NCBI GenBank assembly: GCA_003218375.1
Contig: QHNH01000012.1
Location: 124,001 to 188,000, forward strand
DNA length: 64,000 bases
Direction: 5' to 3'
DNA from: Verrucomicrobiota bacterium
GTDB taxonomy: Bacteria > Verrucomicrobiota > Verrucomicrobiia > Chthoniobacterales > UBA10450
In this document: in pieces, positions 56,486 to 64,000 of the stretch
How the letters are laid out: each line of letters begins with the position of its first letter
Numbering within the stretch: position 1 is the stretch's first letter
Made by a program: the position numbers and the translations under genes
The notes under the pieces: generated by a model
Database searches by the model: none
Told to the model about the DNA's origin: nothing
The model's input: the letters and a program-made list of their open reading frames with translations, nothing else

Positions 56486-57969
56486 TACAGCCGCAGCCCT
56501 TTCGGAATCAGCAGGCGATCAAGCAGATCGAAGCCCCATTGCACGAGCAGCGCGAGGACCGCGGCGGGAATCGCGCCCTGCAAGATCGTGACATGATCGT
56601 TTAGATTCAACCCGCTCAGGATCGGCTCGCCCAAACCGCCGGCGCCGATGAGCGCGGCGAGGGTCGCGGTCCCGATGTTGATTACCGCGCTGGTTTTGAT
56701 TCCGCCCAGGATCGAACGCGATGCCATCGGCAGATAAATTTTCCAGAGCCGTGTCGAAGGCTCGAGCCCAAGCGCGATCGCGGATTCGCGCACAGGCTGA
56801 GCGATGTCCTGCAATCCGGTCGCCGTGTTTCGGACGATCGGGAGCAGACCGTAGAGAAACAATGCCGCGATCGCGGTGCGCACGCTGATTCCGAAAAACG
56901 GAAGCGGCACGAGCAGTGCGAGGAGTGCGAGCGACGGAATGGTTTGGATGGCGCCTGTAAATCCGAGGATCACCTGGCCGATTACTCCGCCGCGGCTGGC
57001 CGCGATCCCCAGCGGAATCCCGATCAGGATCGAGAGCAGCAACGAGATTCCGGCCAACTGAAGGTGGCGCAAGGTCCAGCGCCGAAGCTTGTGCCCGAAT
57101 GGTTCGCCGAAGCTCGTCCCCCGCGGTGAACCATCGTCATGAAAGTAGAGATCGGCGGCGCGCGCGTAGTTTTTCGTTCGTTCCGCTTCGGCGTTGAGCT
57201 GAATCATGCGCTTCTCGTCGAGGGTTCCTTCCATCCGGCGCAAAACCGTGACGACTCCGGGAGGAAGATTGAGTCGATAAAGAAAAACGGCCTTGTAGCG
57301 GGGGAAGTATTGGAGGTCGTCCTCCAGGACGACGAGATCGTTCTCGCCGATTTTTGCGTCGGTGGAATAGGCGTCCTTCACGTCGATGGAACGGTTGCGC
57401 AGCGCCTCGTAACCGAGCCCGTGATCGATCCCGATGATGTTCTGCGTCGGGAGCTGGTATTTTTCGGCCAGTGGCTGCCAGCCGTCGCGCCGGTCGAGAA
57501 ACTCGTGGGTGAGCCCGAACTTCAGCTCGGGATGATTCCGCAGATCACCGATCGTGCGAATCGCTTTTTCTTCGGCGGTCGCCCGCCGCATGACGAGCGC
57601 ATAAGTGTTGTTGAATCCGAGTTCGCCTGTCATGCCGACGCCGAATTTCGCAAGTTGCTCGCGCATTTCCCCGGCGCTAATGGACGGCGGAGCCTTGAGA
57701 ATCTCTTCGCTGATTGTTCCCGTGTATTCGGGATAGAGAGCGATCTGCTCGCCGCGCAACGCCTGCCAAAGAATGATGGTGCCGCCCATTCCCTGACGAT
57801 GCTCGGTGGAGACGCCGGTGTTCTCGATCGCGCGCTTCGCGATCTCGGCGAGAACGTAGGACTCCGTGAACTTCTTGGAGCCGATCAGGATCGGCTCGGC
57901 GTTTACCGCGTGAGCCAGCAAGCCAATCACAATAGGACCTATGAGACCCATGCGACCTATTGTTCTCAT
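56485..57969 (-). CDS. Glycine betaine/osmoprotectant ABC transporter, binding protein fused to permease
   Basis: A 494-residue fusion. A signal or membrane segment (about 7-24) leads into an OsmF/OpuCC-like binding domain (about 25-285): ILIGSKKFTESYVLAEIAKR, GMGGTIILWQALRGEQIALY with PEYTGT, and LNLPPGVVTVL. Then a ProW/OpuCB-type permease of about six helices (about 310-490) with the EAA-like loop SAIALGLEPSTRLWKIYLPM. In most fusions of this family the permease is first and the binding domain last; here the order is reversed. The start at 57969 overlaps the ATPase gene (ATGA). The long open frame upstream to 58824 is a shadow of the ATPase gene. Confidence 0.9.
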   Translation of the reverse strand: MRTIGRMGLIGPIVIGLLAHAVNAEPILIGSKKFTESYVLAEIAKRAIENTGVSTEHRQGMGGTIILWQALRGEQIALYPEYTGTISEEILKAPPSISAGEMREQLAKFGVGMTGELGFNNTYALVMRRATAEEKAIRTIGDLRNHPELKFGLTHEFLDRRDGWQPLAEKYQLPTQNIIGIDHGLGYEALRNRSIDVKDAYSTDAKIGENDLVVLEDDLQYFPRYKAVFLYRLNLPPGVVTVLRRMEGTLDEKRMIQLNAEAERTKNYARAADLYFHDDGSPRGTSFGEPFGHKLRRWTLRHLQLAGISLLLSILIGIPLGIAASRGGVIGQVILGFTGAIQTIPSLALLALLVPLPFFGISVRTAIAALFLYGLLPIVRNTATGLQDIAQPVRESAIALGLEPSTRLWKIYLPMASRSILGGIKTSAVINIGTATLAALIGAGGLGEPILSGLNLNDHVTILQGAIPAAVLALLVQWGFDLLDRLLIPKGLRL

Positions 57970-58709
57970 GTGAGCGCGACACTCCTTTGCGCCGTGATGA
58001 AGTCGCTCACGAACGAGCCGGCCGGTTTCGTGCGCAGATCGTCGAGCGTTCCGCGCTGGACGACCCGGCCTTCGCTCATGAGCACGATTTCGTCTCCGAG
58101 ATAGGCGGCTTCGGCCAAATCGTGCGTAACGAGAATCGCGGTTTGGTTGAGCCGCGTAAAAATTTCTTTCAGGTCTTTTTGCAAGGCGGCGCGGACGAGC
58201 GGGTCGAGCGCGCCGAGAGGTTCGTCGAGGAGCAGCAGCTCGGGCGAAAGCATGAGGGCGCGCATCAGGCTGATGCGCTGGCGTTGACCGCCGGAAAGTT
58301 CGAGCGGAAAACGATCGAGCGCGAGTTTCGGGAAGCGGGTGAGGGCGCAGAGTTCCGCAAGCCGGCTCTGCATCTTTTCCATCGGCCATTTCAGGTAAGC
58401 GGCCATGAGCAGGATATTCTTGCGCGCGGTGAGATGGGGAAAGAGGCCGCCATCCTGGATGACGTAACCGATCCGCCGTCGTAGCTCGGCAATGTTTGCT
58501 GCGGTGACGGGGGCGCCGTCGAAGCGAATCGTGCCGGCGTCCGGATCGAGGAGGCGAATGATGAGTCGAAGGAGCGTGGACTTTCCGCAGCCGCTCGGAC
58601 CGATGAGGGCGCTGGTTCTGCCGCGCGGGAAGTCGAGATCGGTAGGATGAAGGGCGACGGCGTCGCCGTAGCTTTTGCTGACGCCAGAAAGCTGAACGAG
58701 CGCGTTCAC
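57966..58709 (-). CDS. Osmoprotectant-type ABC transporter ATP-binding protein
   Basis: A 247-residue ATPase with Walker A GPSGCGKST (about 37-45), Q-loop QDGG, signature LSGGQRQR (about 137-144), Walker B LLLLDEPLGALD (about 157-168) and the switch His in LVTHD. The family is OpuCA/ProV-like, lacking CBS domains. Its stop overlaps the fused permease gene, giving a complete two-gene importer. Likely substrates are betaine or choline-type compounds. Confidence 0.93.
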   Translation of the reverse strand: MNALVQLSGVSKSYGDAVALHPTDLDFPRGRTSALIGPSGCGKSTLLRLIIRLLDPDAGTIRFDGAPVTAANIAELRRRIGYVIQDGGLFPHLTARKNILLMAAYLKWPMEKMQSRLAELCALTRFPKLALDRFPLELSGGQRQRISLMRALMLSPELLLLDEPLGALDPLVRAALQKDLKEIFTRLNQTAILVTHDLAEAAYLGDEIVLMSEGRVVQRGTLDDLRTKPAGSFVSDFITAQRSVALT

Positions 58710-58760
58710 GTTTTGTTTTTAGCGAAGCCTGAACGTCGCGGCGAAGCCTTTCTGTAGCTT

Positions 58761-58843
58761 CTTCTGTAGCCGCTTCGCTGTGCGAAGCGTGAGGAGAAGC
58801 GATGACCACTCTCACGCGGCCCACAGGGCCGCGGCTACAGAAG
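58761..58843. repeat. Inverted repeat, TTCTGTAGCCGC family (third copy)
   Basis: CTTCTGTAGCCGCTTCGCTG opens and GGCCGCGGCTACAGAAG closes it. Its reverse complement aligns with the copy at 40635-40718. Confidence 0.85.
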
Positions 58844-58852
58844 AGAAGCGCG

Positions 58853-59830
58853 CTATTCCGCGACGGCGAAATGGAAGATGGCGAACAATTGCTGCGGATC
58901 GGTCCAAACGCGGGAAGCTTCGCGGAAACCGGCGGAGACGGCTAGTCGTGCGAAACCTTCCACGGTGTGTTTGTAGGAAAATTCCGTGATGATTTTTTCG
59001 CCATCGGCAAAAGCGAATTCCCGGCCACCGACATGGACGGCTTGTTTGCCGGCGCTGAGGAGATGCATCTCGATCCGGCCTTCGTTTTCATTGTAAACCG
59101 CGCGGTGTTGCCAACTCGCCAGGTCGAAGTCCGCGCCCAGCTCGCGATTTGCCCTAACGAGTAAGTTCAGGTTGAACTCGGCCGTCACGCCAGCGCTGTC
59201 GTTATAGGCCGCTTCCAGGACTTCGCGACTTTTTTGGAGATCGATGCCGATGATTAGTCCGCCGCTCTGACCACATAATCGGCAGACGCGCCGCAAAAAC
59301 TCCGCGGCGACGGGCGGCTCGAGATTGCCGATGGTCGAGCCGGGAAAAAAAACGGCGACATGATCGGGTTTGCGCAGCGGCTTGGGAAATTGCAGCTCCT
59401 GCAAATAATCCGCGCAGACCGGCAGGATCTCGAGCGCCGGCATGGCGTGGCTTAGCTCAATGGCGGAATCGAGCAGGCGCTGCTTCGAAATATCAACCGG
59501 GATGTAGGCGATCGGGTTCTGGAGATGCTCGAGCAACAGGCGCGTCTTGATCCCCGCGCCGGTGCCGAAACCAATCAGGGCGGCGTTCGGCCCGATCGAT
59601 TCGGCGATGTCGGGCGCGTAGCGGCGCAACAGCTCAGTCTCGGTGCGGGTGATGTAATACTCGGGCAGGTCGCAGATTTTTTGGAACAGATCCGCGCCGC
59701 GCTCATCGTAGAAAAATTTGCACGGCAGGGTGCGGGGCGAGCTCGACAGGCCGGCGAGAACTTCGGCGAGAAAGTCTGCGTTGACCGGCTCGAGATCGAG
59801 CACGGTCACCCTGCCGGGGACACCGCTCAT
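58853..59830 (-). CDS. egtD: L-histidine N-alpha-methyltransferase EgtD
   Basis: A 325-residue SAM methyltransferase of the EgtD family: KFFYDERGADLFQKICDLPE (about 38-57), YYITRTETELLRRYAPDIAE, FGTGAGIKTRLLLEHL (SAM loop), VFFPGSTIGNLEP and LIIGIDLQKSREVLEAAYND. EgtD trimethylates histidine to hercynine, the first step of ergothioneine synthesis. The start overlaps EgtB's stop (ATGA), which fixes it; the frame continues upstream through egtB as a shadow. Ergothioneine is a sulfur antioxidant. Other genes of the pathway (egtC, egtE) are not in the window. Confidence 0.95.
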   Translation of the reverse strand: MSGVPGRVTVLDLEPVNADFLAEVLAGLSSSPRTLPCKFFYDERGADLFQKICDLPEYYITRTETELLRRYAPDIAESIGPNAALIGFGTGAGIKTRLLLEHLQNPIAYIPVDISKQRLLDSAIELSHAMPALEILPVCADYLQELQFPKPLRKPDHVAVFFPGSTIGNLEPPVAAEFLRRVCRLCGQSGGLIIGIDLQKSREVLEAAYNDSAGVTAEFNLNLLVRANRELGADFDLASWQHRAVYNENEGRIEMHLLSAGKQAVHVGGREFAFADGEKIITEFSYKHTVEGFARLAVSAGFREASRVWTDPQQLFAIFHFAVAE

Positions 59831-61155
59831 GAGAGATCGCGCGCGAGACGAATGCCGGTGAACTGCCAGCGTTTTTCTGGCTGAAAGAAATTGCGGTAAG
59901 TCGGCCGGATATGATCGCGAGACGTGGCGCACGATCCGCCGCGCAGCACCATCTGGTTGCACATGAACTTGCCGTTGTATTCGCCGAGCGCGCCCGGGCC
60001 CGCGCGATAACCGGGGTAGGGGAGGTAAGCGCTCCGGGTCCATTCCCAAACGTCGCCGAACATTTGTTGCAGTTCGCTGTTTGAGGACGGGACTGCCGCT
60101 GCTGGATGGAAGCGCTGATCGTCGACAAAATTTCCACTGATTGGCAAATCGGCAGCGGCGCGTTCCCATTCGAACTCTGTCGGCAAACGCGCGCCCGCCC
60201 AGTTCGCATACGCATCCGCTTCGAAATAGCTGAGGTGCGTAACCGGTTCTGCTTCGTCGACCGGACGAAAACCGGAGAGTGTGAAATTCCACCACGCGCC
60301 ATCGCGTTCGACCCAGTAGAAGGGCGCGCGCCAGCGCTGCTCGTTGATCGTTGTCCACCCGAGCGAAAGCCAATATTCAGACCGCGTGTAACCGCCGGCT
60401 TCCATGAACGCCAGGTATTCGCCGTTCGTGATCAAGCGATTCGAAAGCGAAAATGCCGGGACCAAGGCGCGATGCCGTGGCCCTTCGTTGTCATACGAGA
60501 ATTCGGAGCCATCGTGGCCGATCAATACCGTCGCTTCATCGAACTCGACGAAGCGCTGTGAGGCGACGCGGCTGGTTTGGCTGTCCGACGCGACTTCTTC
60601 AAACACCGGGTAGAGCGGATTCTGCGCGAACACGTGTTTGATATCGGTGAGGAGAAGTTCCTGGTGCTGCTGTTCGTGATGCAGGCCGAGGGTCAGGACG
60701 GGTTCGATCTCGGCGAGCTGCCGCTCGTCCGCTCCCTCGAGTAATTGCGTCAGGCACTGATCGATCGATTCGCGGAAGCGATACGTCTCCGCGACGGTCG
60801 GTCGCGAGATCAAGCCGCGCAGATCGCGGCGATGCATGTCGCCGGCGGCATTGTAGTAGGAATTAAAAAGATAGGCGTACTGCGGAACTTCCGAGCGATA
60901 GCGCGGCATCCAGACTTTCAAGACGAACGTTTCGAAAAACCAGCTGGTGTGTGCCAGGTGCCACTTCGTCGGGCTCACGTCCGGCATCGATTGCACGACG
61001 TAATCCTCCGGCTGGAGATTCCGGCAAAGGCGCGCCGTGAAATCGCGCACCCGCCGATAGCGCTCGATCAAACGCTCCCTCTGCCCGACGCTGTTGTCGG
61101 CAACTTCGTCCTGGCCAAGCGGTGCCTCGGCCACGAGAGTGTCGGGCGCCTTCAA
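59827..61155 (-). CDS. egtB: Ergothioneine biosynthesis sulfoxide synthase EgtB
   Basis: A 442-residue iron enzyme joining hercynine with a thiol (gamma-glutamylcysteine or cysteine). The DinB-like N-terminal domain carries TKWHLAHTSWFFETF (about 63-77) and the iron-binding HxxxHxE in GLHHEQQHQELLL (His160, His164). The C-terminal FGE-sulfatase domain has TNGEYLAFMEAGGYTRSEYW, NWAGARLPTEFEWERAA and FGDVWEWTRSAYLPYPG. It is first of the egtB-egtD pair (ATGA overlap) and starts 6 bp after the 127-residue gene, so the three form one operon. Confidence 0.95.
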   Translation of the reverse strand: MKAPDTLVAEAPLGQDEVADNSVGQRERLIERYRRVRDFTARLCRNLQPEDYVVQSMPDVSPTKWHLAHTSWFFETFVLKVWMPRYRSEVPQYAYLFNSYYNAAGDMHRRDLRGLISRPTVAETYRFRESIDQCLTQLLEGADERQLAEIEPVLTLGLHHEQQHQELLLTDIKHVFAQNPLYPVFEEVASDSQTSRVASQRFVEFDEATVLIGHDGSEFSYDNEGPRHRALVPAFSLSNRLITNGEYLAFMEAGGYTRSEYWLSLGWTTINEQRWRAPFYWVERDGAWWNFTLSGFRPVDEAEPVTHLSYFEADAYANWAGARLPTEFEWERAAADLPISGNFVDDQRFHPAAAVPSSNSELQQMFGDVWEWTRSAYLPYPGYRAGPGALGEYNGKFMCNQMVLRGGSCATSRDHIRPTYRNFFQPEKRWQFTGIRLARDLS

Positions 61156-61161
61156 AATGGC

Positions 61162-61545
61162 TCAGCCTTCCTGCTCCAGCTCTTCCTTGCGGGCCTCGAC
61201 CATCTGGTCATGCGCCGCTTCCTGAATTCCGTCTTCGACCAGATGTTCGCCCACGTTCTCTTCGTCTTCCACCCGCGGTGCGCGGTGGCCCGCCGATGAC
61301 GCCACCACATTCCATTCCTCTACCACTTCGGCGTTGTCGTCGGTTTCTTCCGGAGCATTCGACATTTGCGTGCCCAGGAGTTCGCGCCGGGCCTGGGCCC
61401 AATCGGCATCCGTAAACTCATCTGGATCGCGTTCCGCAATAAGCGCGATTTCGCGCGCTCGCTTTTCCACAGCGTCGGGCGAGGGAGTGCCGACGCCGTT
61501 GCCATGCACAGAAATTTTGCCTGCCGGATGTGGGTTATCGTTCAT
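61162..61545 (-). CDS. Small acidic protein upstream of egtB
   Basis: A 127-residue soluble, strongly acidic protein. PDAVEKRAREIALIAERDPD (about 23-42) and FTDADWAQARRELLG form a helical N-terminal half like those of short DUF2934-type stress proteins; the second half is Glu/Asp-rich and probably disordered. It begins the egt operon (6 bp before egtB), so an oxidative-stress link is plausible. No domain is certain. Confidence 0.65.
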   Translation of the reverse strand: MNDNPHPAGKISVHGNGVGTPSPDAVEKRAREIALIAERDPDEFTDADWAQARRELLGTQMSNAPEETDDNAEVVEEWNVVASSAGHRAPRVEDEENVGEHLVEDGIQEAAHDQMVEARKEELEQEG

Positions 61546-61638
61546 ATGAGTAAATACGAAGGAGAGAAGGGCTGTGTCTGCATCGAATTATTCATTATCC
61601 GACCCGCTGCCGCGAAAGGCAAACTTCGTTTCTGATTG

Positions 61639-62511
61639 ATGAGCCATCGAACTGAGATGCTGGTTCTGCCGCATGGCGCCACCATCGCGCTGAGCGAATA
61701 TGGCGATCCGGCTGGCGCGCCGGTTTTCTTTTGTCACGGCTGGCCGAGTTCACGCACCATGGCGGAGCTGGCGGATGACGCGGCGCGCGATCTGGGCGTG
61801 CGCATCATCTCGCCCGATCGGCCGGGCATTCGCGACTCGCAATTTCAGGCGGACCGCCGGCTCATCGATTGGCCGCCGTTCTTGAACGAAATCGCGGACC
61901 GTCTGGGGATCGAGCGCTTCCGTATTCTCGCGATCTCGGGCGGAGCGCCTTATGCCTACGCGAGCGCGTGGATGACGCCGGAGCGCGTGGAAAAAATCGC
62001 GGTAGTGAGCGGCGCGCCGCCGCTCGATGAGGTGGATGACCTGGACGGGCTTCTCCCGATCCATCGGCGGATGCTCGTGCTGCGGCAGTCACGGCCGCGC
62101 CTGCTTAAGATTCTGTTTCAGTTGGCGCGGCCGTTCGTCGCCCTGCGCATGCCGATCCGGTTGCGCCCGCTCCTGCTAAAGTTCCTTCAGCCTTGCGACG
62201 CAAATGTCCTGCGCGAATCTCGTGCGTTCGATATCTGCTTTGAAAGTGCGCGGCAGGCATGGCGCTCATCGGCGGCCGGAGTGATGGTGGATGCGGATAT
62301 CTATGCTACGCCCTGGGGATTTCCCCTCGAAGAAGTGCGGGCGCCAATCGCTCTCTGGCATGGAACAAAAGATCGCACCTTCGCGCCTCGTCTCGCCGAA
62401 AACGTCGCGGCGCGGTTGCCGAACTGCGAATTTCATTTGGTCGAAGGCGCCGGGCATTATTCGCTGCCGATCCGTTACATCCGGGAGATTCTCGCCGACC
62501 TGATGACGTAA
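61639..62511 (+). CDS. Alpha/beta hydrolase
   Basis: A 290-residue alpha/beta hydrolase. VFFCHGWPSSRTMAELADDA (about 29-48) is the oxyanion region HG-W, RILAISGGAPYAYASAWMTP (about 93-112) contains the nucleophile Ser in an A-I-S-G-G elbow, IALWHGTKDRTF the acidic residue and EGAGHYSLPIRY the catalytic His. Substrate unknown. The frame opens at a TTG (61636) immediately before the ATG at 61639, which is preferred. Confidence 0.9.
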   Translation: MSHRTEMLVLPHGATIALSEYGDPAGAPVFFCHGWPSSRTMAELADDAARDLGVRIISPDRPGIRDSQFQADRRLIDWPPFLNEIADRLGIERFRILAISGGAPYAYASAWMTPERVEKIAVVSGAPPLDEVDDLDGLLPIHRRMLVLRQSRPRLLKILFQLARPFVALRMPIRLRPLLLKFLQPCDANVLRESRAFDICFESARQAWRSSAAGVMVDADIYATPWGFPLEEVRAPIALWHGTKDRTFAPRLAENVAARLPNCEFHLVEGAGHYSLPIRYIREILADLMT

Positions 62512-62559
62512 CCAAAAATTTCCCCGTGCGCTTCCGCGAGGCATGGCCGAAACTTCGCG

Positions 62560-63633
62560 GTGGAAGATTTTACCGCAGGCGCTACCCACGACCAGCCGTC
62601 GCGCCGCCAATCATCGATCGATCCGCCTTTCGACGAACGGGTGCGCCAGCTCGTGGCGGATTGGGGCACGGAAAAATCCCCGGAGCTGATCGAGGAGATG
62701 ATCATCACCGCGCTCAAAATGGCGCGGGACAAAATGGGCACCGGCGACCTGAAGCTGATGAACCGGTCGCTGAAGGAAATGCGCTACGCCGCGAAAGTGT
62801 TTTCCAATTACCGCGCCTTCCGCAAAGTGTGCGTCTTCGGTTCTGCCCGGACGCCGCCGAGTGAGGCGCAATACGAAGTCGCGGAAGAATTCGCGCGGAC
62901 GATGGTCGCGCACGATTACATGGTCATCACTGGCGGCGGCGACGGGATCATGGGCGCGGCCCAGAAAGGCGCGGGCCGCGAGCATGGGTTTGGTCTCAAT
63001 ATCCGCCTCCCGTTCGAGCAGCGAGCGAACCCGATCATCGAAGGCGACCCGAAGCTGATCAATTTCAATTACTTCTTCACCCGCAAACTGAATTTCGTGA
63101 AGGAGACCCACGCCTTCGCGCTTTTTCCCGGCGGCTTCGGCACGATGGATGAAGGCTTCGAAGTCCTGACCCTCATGCAGACCGGCAAGGCGCGCATCAT
63201 TCCGGTTGTCCTGCTCGATCGGCCGGGCGGGACCTATTGGGAAACCTGGATGAAATTCCTCACCGACCATCTTTTCAAATTTGGATACATCGGGCCGGAG
63301 GATTTTCACTTTTTCAAGATCGTTCCGGACGTGCCGGCAGCGGTCGCGGAAATCGTCGGGTTCTATCGCGTCTACCAATCCTCCCGGTGGGTCGGACAAG
63401 AGCTCGTCATTCGCCTTTCGCAAAAGCTTTCGCGCAAAGCGCTCTCGGAATTGAATCAACAGTTCGCCGATATCGTCCGGACCGGCGAGATCGTTCAGGG
63501 GACAGCGTTGCGCCAGGAAAAAAACGAGCCTGAGATCTGGGATTTGCCGCGGCTGATTCTCACCCCACATCGGCGCAGCTTCGGCCGGTTCCGCGAACTC
63601 ATCGACGCGATCAATCTCGCGGACTCGGCCTAG
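62560..63633 (+). CDS. LOG family (TIGR00730-like) Rossmann-fold protein
   Basis: A 357-residue protein with the LOG core: VCVFGSARTPPSEAQYEVAE (about 90-109), MVITGGGDGIMGAAQKGAGR (about 121-140) and the catalytic PGGFGTMDEGFEVLTLMQTG (about 189-208), which corresponds to the PGGxGTxxE motif. Proteins of this family release cytokinin-type bases from nucleotides or act on AMP. It is longer than simple LOG enzymes because of N- and C-terminal extensions of about 80 and 90 residues. Starts at a GTG (62560); no better start was seen. Confidence 0.9.
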   Translation: MEDFTAGATHDQPSRRQSSIDPPFDERVRQLVADWGTEKSPELIEEMIITALKMARDKMGTGDLKLMNRSLKEMRYAAKVFSNYRAFRKVCVFGSARTPPSEAQYEVAEEFARTMVAHDYMVITGGGDGIMGAAQKGAGREHGFGLNIRLPFEQRANPIIEGDPKLINFNYFFTRKLNFVKETHAFALFPGGFGTMDEGFEVLTLMQTGKARIIPVVLLDRPGGTYWETWMKFLTDHLFKFGYIGPEDFHFFKIVPDVPAAVAEIVGFYRVYQSSRWVGQELVIRLSQKLSRKALSELNQQFADIVRTGEIVQGTALRQEKNEPEIWDLPRLILTPHRRSFGRFRELIDAINLADSA

Positions 63634-63636
63634 CCC

Positions 63637-64000
63637 TCAGCGCAACCGCAATTCGCGTCTCTTAAAAACCGCGCAAGCGAGCAGGAAAACAGCGCCGGTG
63701 TAGAGGAGATTCTCGCCGAGCACCTGCACGTAAAGAAGATACTTCGGATCGACCATCTCCTTCTTGAAACTGTCGCTGATGAGATCGACTGGCAAATGTG
63801 CCGGCGCGAGATAATAGGCGGCCGTCGCGAGGCTGCGCAAAATCCATCGCGGATGCCCCATGGCGTTCTGGACCATCAGGGGCAGGATCGTCAGCAGAAA
63901 GGCGGCGGGACCCGCGGCTGCCGGCGGAAGGACAACGCTCAATCCAAGACTGACGCCGCTAAGGAAGATCGCCTTGACGAACAGCTCGGCGACGCCCAGC
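63637..64000 (-). CDS. Membrane protein C-terminus, ABC-2 permease-like (runs off window)
   Basis: The C-terminal 120 or so residues of a polytopic protein, open to the right edge. Helices at VKAIFLSGVSLGLSVVLPPA, AAFLLTILPLMVQNAMGHPR and VLGENLLYTGAVFLLACAVF, ending in FKRRELRLR with a positive tail, fit the last helices of an ABC-2-type or similar export permease. The name is tentative. It is convergent with the LOG gene, three bases away. Confidence 0.6.
   Translation of the reverse strand, partial: LGVAELFVKAIFLSGVSLGLSVVLPPAAAGPAAFLLTILPLMVQNAMGHPRWILRSLATAAYYLAPAHLPVDLISDSFKKEMVDPKYLLYVQVLGENLLYTGAVFLLACAVFKRRELRLR

Noticed and set aside
57970-58824. N-terminal 285 codons of the long frame ahead of the fused transporter
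   Set aside because: Shadow of the ATPase gene in another frame; the ATGA overlap at 57966-57969 sets the start.

Overview
The window is high-GC, gene-dense bacterial chromosome with no rRNA, tRNA or phage genes visible. Gene content suggests a free-living soil bacterium with a Gram-negative type envelope. The clues are a TonB-type energy transducer, an AlgI/AlgJ-like O-acyltransferase pair, a large RHS protein, a TMEM43-like protein, ergothioneine genes egtB and egtD, bacterial Ku, many short secreted proteins and many dispersed palindromic repeats. I infer a Verrucomicrobiota lineage (Chthoniobacterales-like), but no marker gene here proves it.

Layout. 0-9 kb: DEAD-box helicase, MOSC protein, a small GTGA-coupled pair with a nucleotidyltransferase, TMEM43-like protein, then an operon-like run led by a GlxA/AraC regulator (aspartyl protease with PDZ, DJ-1/PfpI protein, NTF2-like protein, DoxX). 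The protease and the PfpI protein share an N-terminal Cys-rich domain. 9-12 kb: M48 protease, LemA, OsmC. 12.2-17.7 kb: the most unusual locus, a tandem duplication on the minus strand of a TIR domain plus a polytopic membrane protein carrying a patatin-like lipase. One unit is intact (separate TIR and TM-patatin genes). The other has the TIR fused to the membrane region, followed by an in-frame stop and a frameshift just before the catalytic Asp. 17.8-25 kb: beta-propeller-like protein, DHFR-like reductase, PH-domain membrane protein, FAD oxidase, secreted proteins, AlgJ-like/AlgI pair.

25-32.8 kb: an RHS locus. It has a Pro-rich secreted protein translationally coupled to a 1592-residue RHS protein with a variable C-terminal domain, a secreted candidate partner directly downstream, and an orphan RHS fragment. 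Upstream lies an array of about fourteen 21-bp direct repeats. 33-45 kb: REC protein, TonB, M13 protease, SPFH gene broken by a deletion, DUF427, a glutamate-receptor-like channel, BNR-repeat protein, M24 peptidase. 45-47 kb: NTF2-like protein, flavin reductase-like protein, CPBP protease.

47.3-50.5 kb looks like an integron-type gene cassette array without an integrase in view. Minus-strand genes (methyltransferase-like membrane protein, secreted protein, ankyrin protein, class D beta-lactamase-like protein) are separated by attC-like sites. 50.5-64 kb: SAM methyltransferase and DUF72 pair, Ku, a trypsin-like secreted protease followed by a free copy of its N-terminal domain, aldehyde dehydrogenase, an osmoprotectant-type ABC transporter with binding protein and permease fused, the egtB-egtD operon, alpha/beta hydrolase, LOG-family protein, and a membrane protein running off the end.

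At least five families of short inverted repeats sit in 3' and intergenic positions throughout. All functional statements are from reading the sequence; no database search was possible.
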